Part shown: piece by piece, positions 5,276 through 5,338 of the stretch
Layout of the letters: every line of letters begins with the position of its first letter
How positions within the stretch are numbered: the first letter of the stretch is position 1
From: an uncultured Ectothiorhodospiraceae bacterium
Lineage (GTDB): Bacteria; Pseudomonadota; Gammaproteobacteria; UBA6429; Thiohalophilaceae
Reading direction: 5' to 3'
Assembly: GCA_947259425.1 (NCBI GenBank)
Contig: CAMYMO010000025.1
Location: forward strand, 1 to 5,338
Length of the DNA stretch: 5,338 bases
Position numbers and translations under genes: made by a program
Notes under the pieces: generated by a model
Database searches by the model: none
Told to the model about the DNA's origin: nothing
The model's input: the letters and a program-made list of their open reading frames with translations, nothing else

Positions 5276-5338
5276 AAAAATAAATTAGAAAAGAAAAACA
5301 AAGGAATGAATAATCTTTCTAGTATAGTTTATTAACAC

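Larger units (their letters stand above)
4983..5338. other. AT-rich intI/attI region without genes
   Basis: This stretch is about 30% GC by hand count (107 of 358 bases from 4981), clearly lower than the genes to the left. No ORF of useful length is seen; an ATG at 5306 after AAAGGA gives only nine codons before TAA at 5333-5335. From its position before intI it should contain the intI promoter, the attI site and perhaps an outward promoter. I see no attC-like long imperfect palindrome. Confidence 0.7.

Noticed and set aside
5262..5326. Inverted repeat TATACTAG / CTAGTATA around the candidate attI core, and the 7-mer ATTGCAG repeated at 5141 and 5243
   Set aside because: Seven- and eight-base matches are common by chance in AT-rich DNA; the first pair is widely spaced and does not look like attC arms.
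5306..5335. Nine-codon ORF after AAAGGA as a first cassette gene
   Set aside because: Too short to support as a gene; the purine-rich site may be coincidence.

Overview
The window looks like chromosomal DNA of a proteobacterium, most likely a gammaproteobacterium. The evidence is the family of integron integrase, the outer-membrane-type lipoprotein, and an intergenic palindrome starting CCCCTCACCCTAACCCTC of a kind common in gamma- and betaproteobacterial genomes. The species cannot be named from this sequence. No rRNA, tRNA or CRISPR array was seen.

Layout, left to right. Positions 1-330 hold no convincing gene. They contain an intergenic palindrome split by about 84 bp of foreign sequence, then the start region of a Na/Pi-cotransporter-family membrane protein with a PhoU-like tail (331-1959, +). 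Convergent to it, one base away, is an unnamed five-helix membrane protein with a soluble C-terminal domain (1961-2785, -). Next is a decayed fragment of a CbbO/NorD-type von Willebrand factor A protein (2877-3399, +). It has lost its front part including the metal-binding motif, and carries one nonsense codon and one single-base frameshift. A small secreted lipoprotein follows (3464-3991, +). It converges on a complete integron integrase gene, intI (3996-4982, -), with four bases between them and a terminator hairpin for the lipoprotein lying inside the 3' end of intI. The last 356 bases (4983-5338) are AT-rich (about 30% GC by hand count) and without genes. This is where an attI site and outward cassette promoter should lie. 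A single GTTRRRY core (GTTGGAC, 5269-5275) with two 20-bp-phased direct repeats just upstream is the best attI candidate.

How the parts fit: the main system is the integron platform at the right end. The integrase is transcribed leftward and the cassette array, if there is one, should extend rightward from about 5270, mostly or wholly beyond the window. No attC site or cassette ORF can be recognised inside it. The genes to the left look like unrelated chromosomal neighbours. The pseudogene and the interrupted palindrome show that this flank has been rearranged and is decaying. I do not see a convincing new multigene system within these 5.3 kb. The points most worth following up are the attI region, the interrupted palindrome and the unnamed membrane protein.
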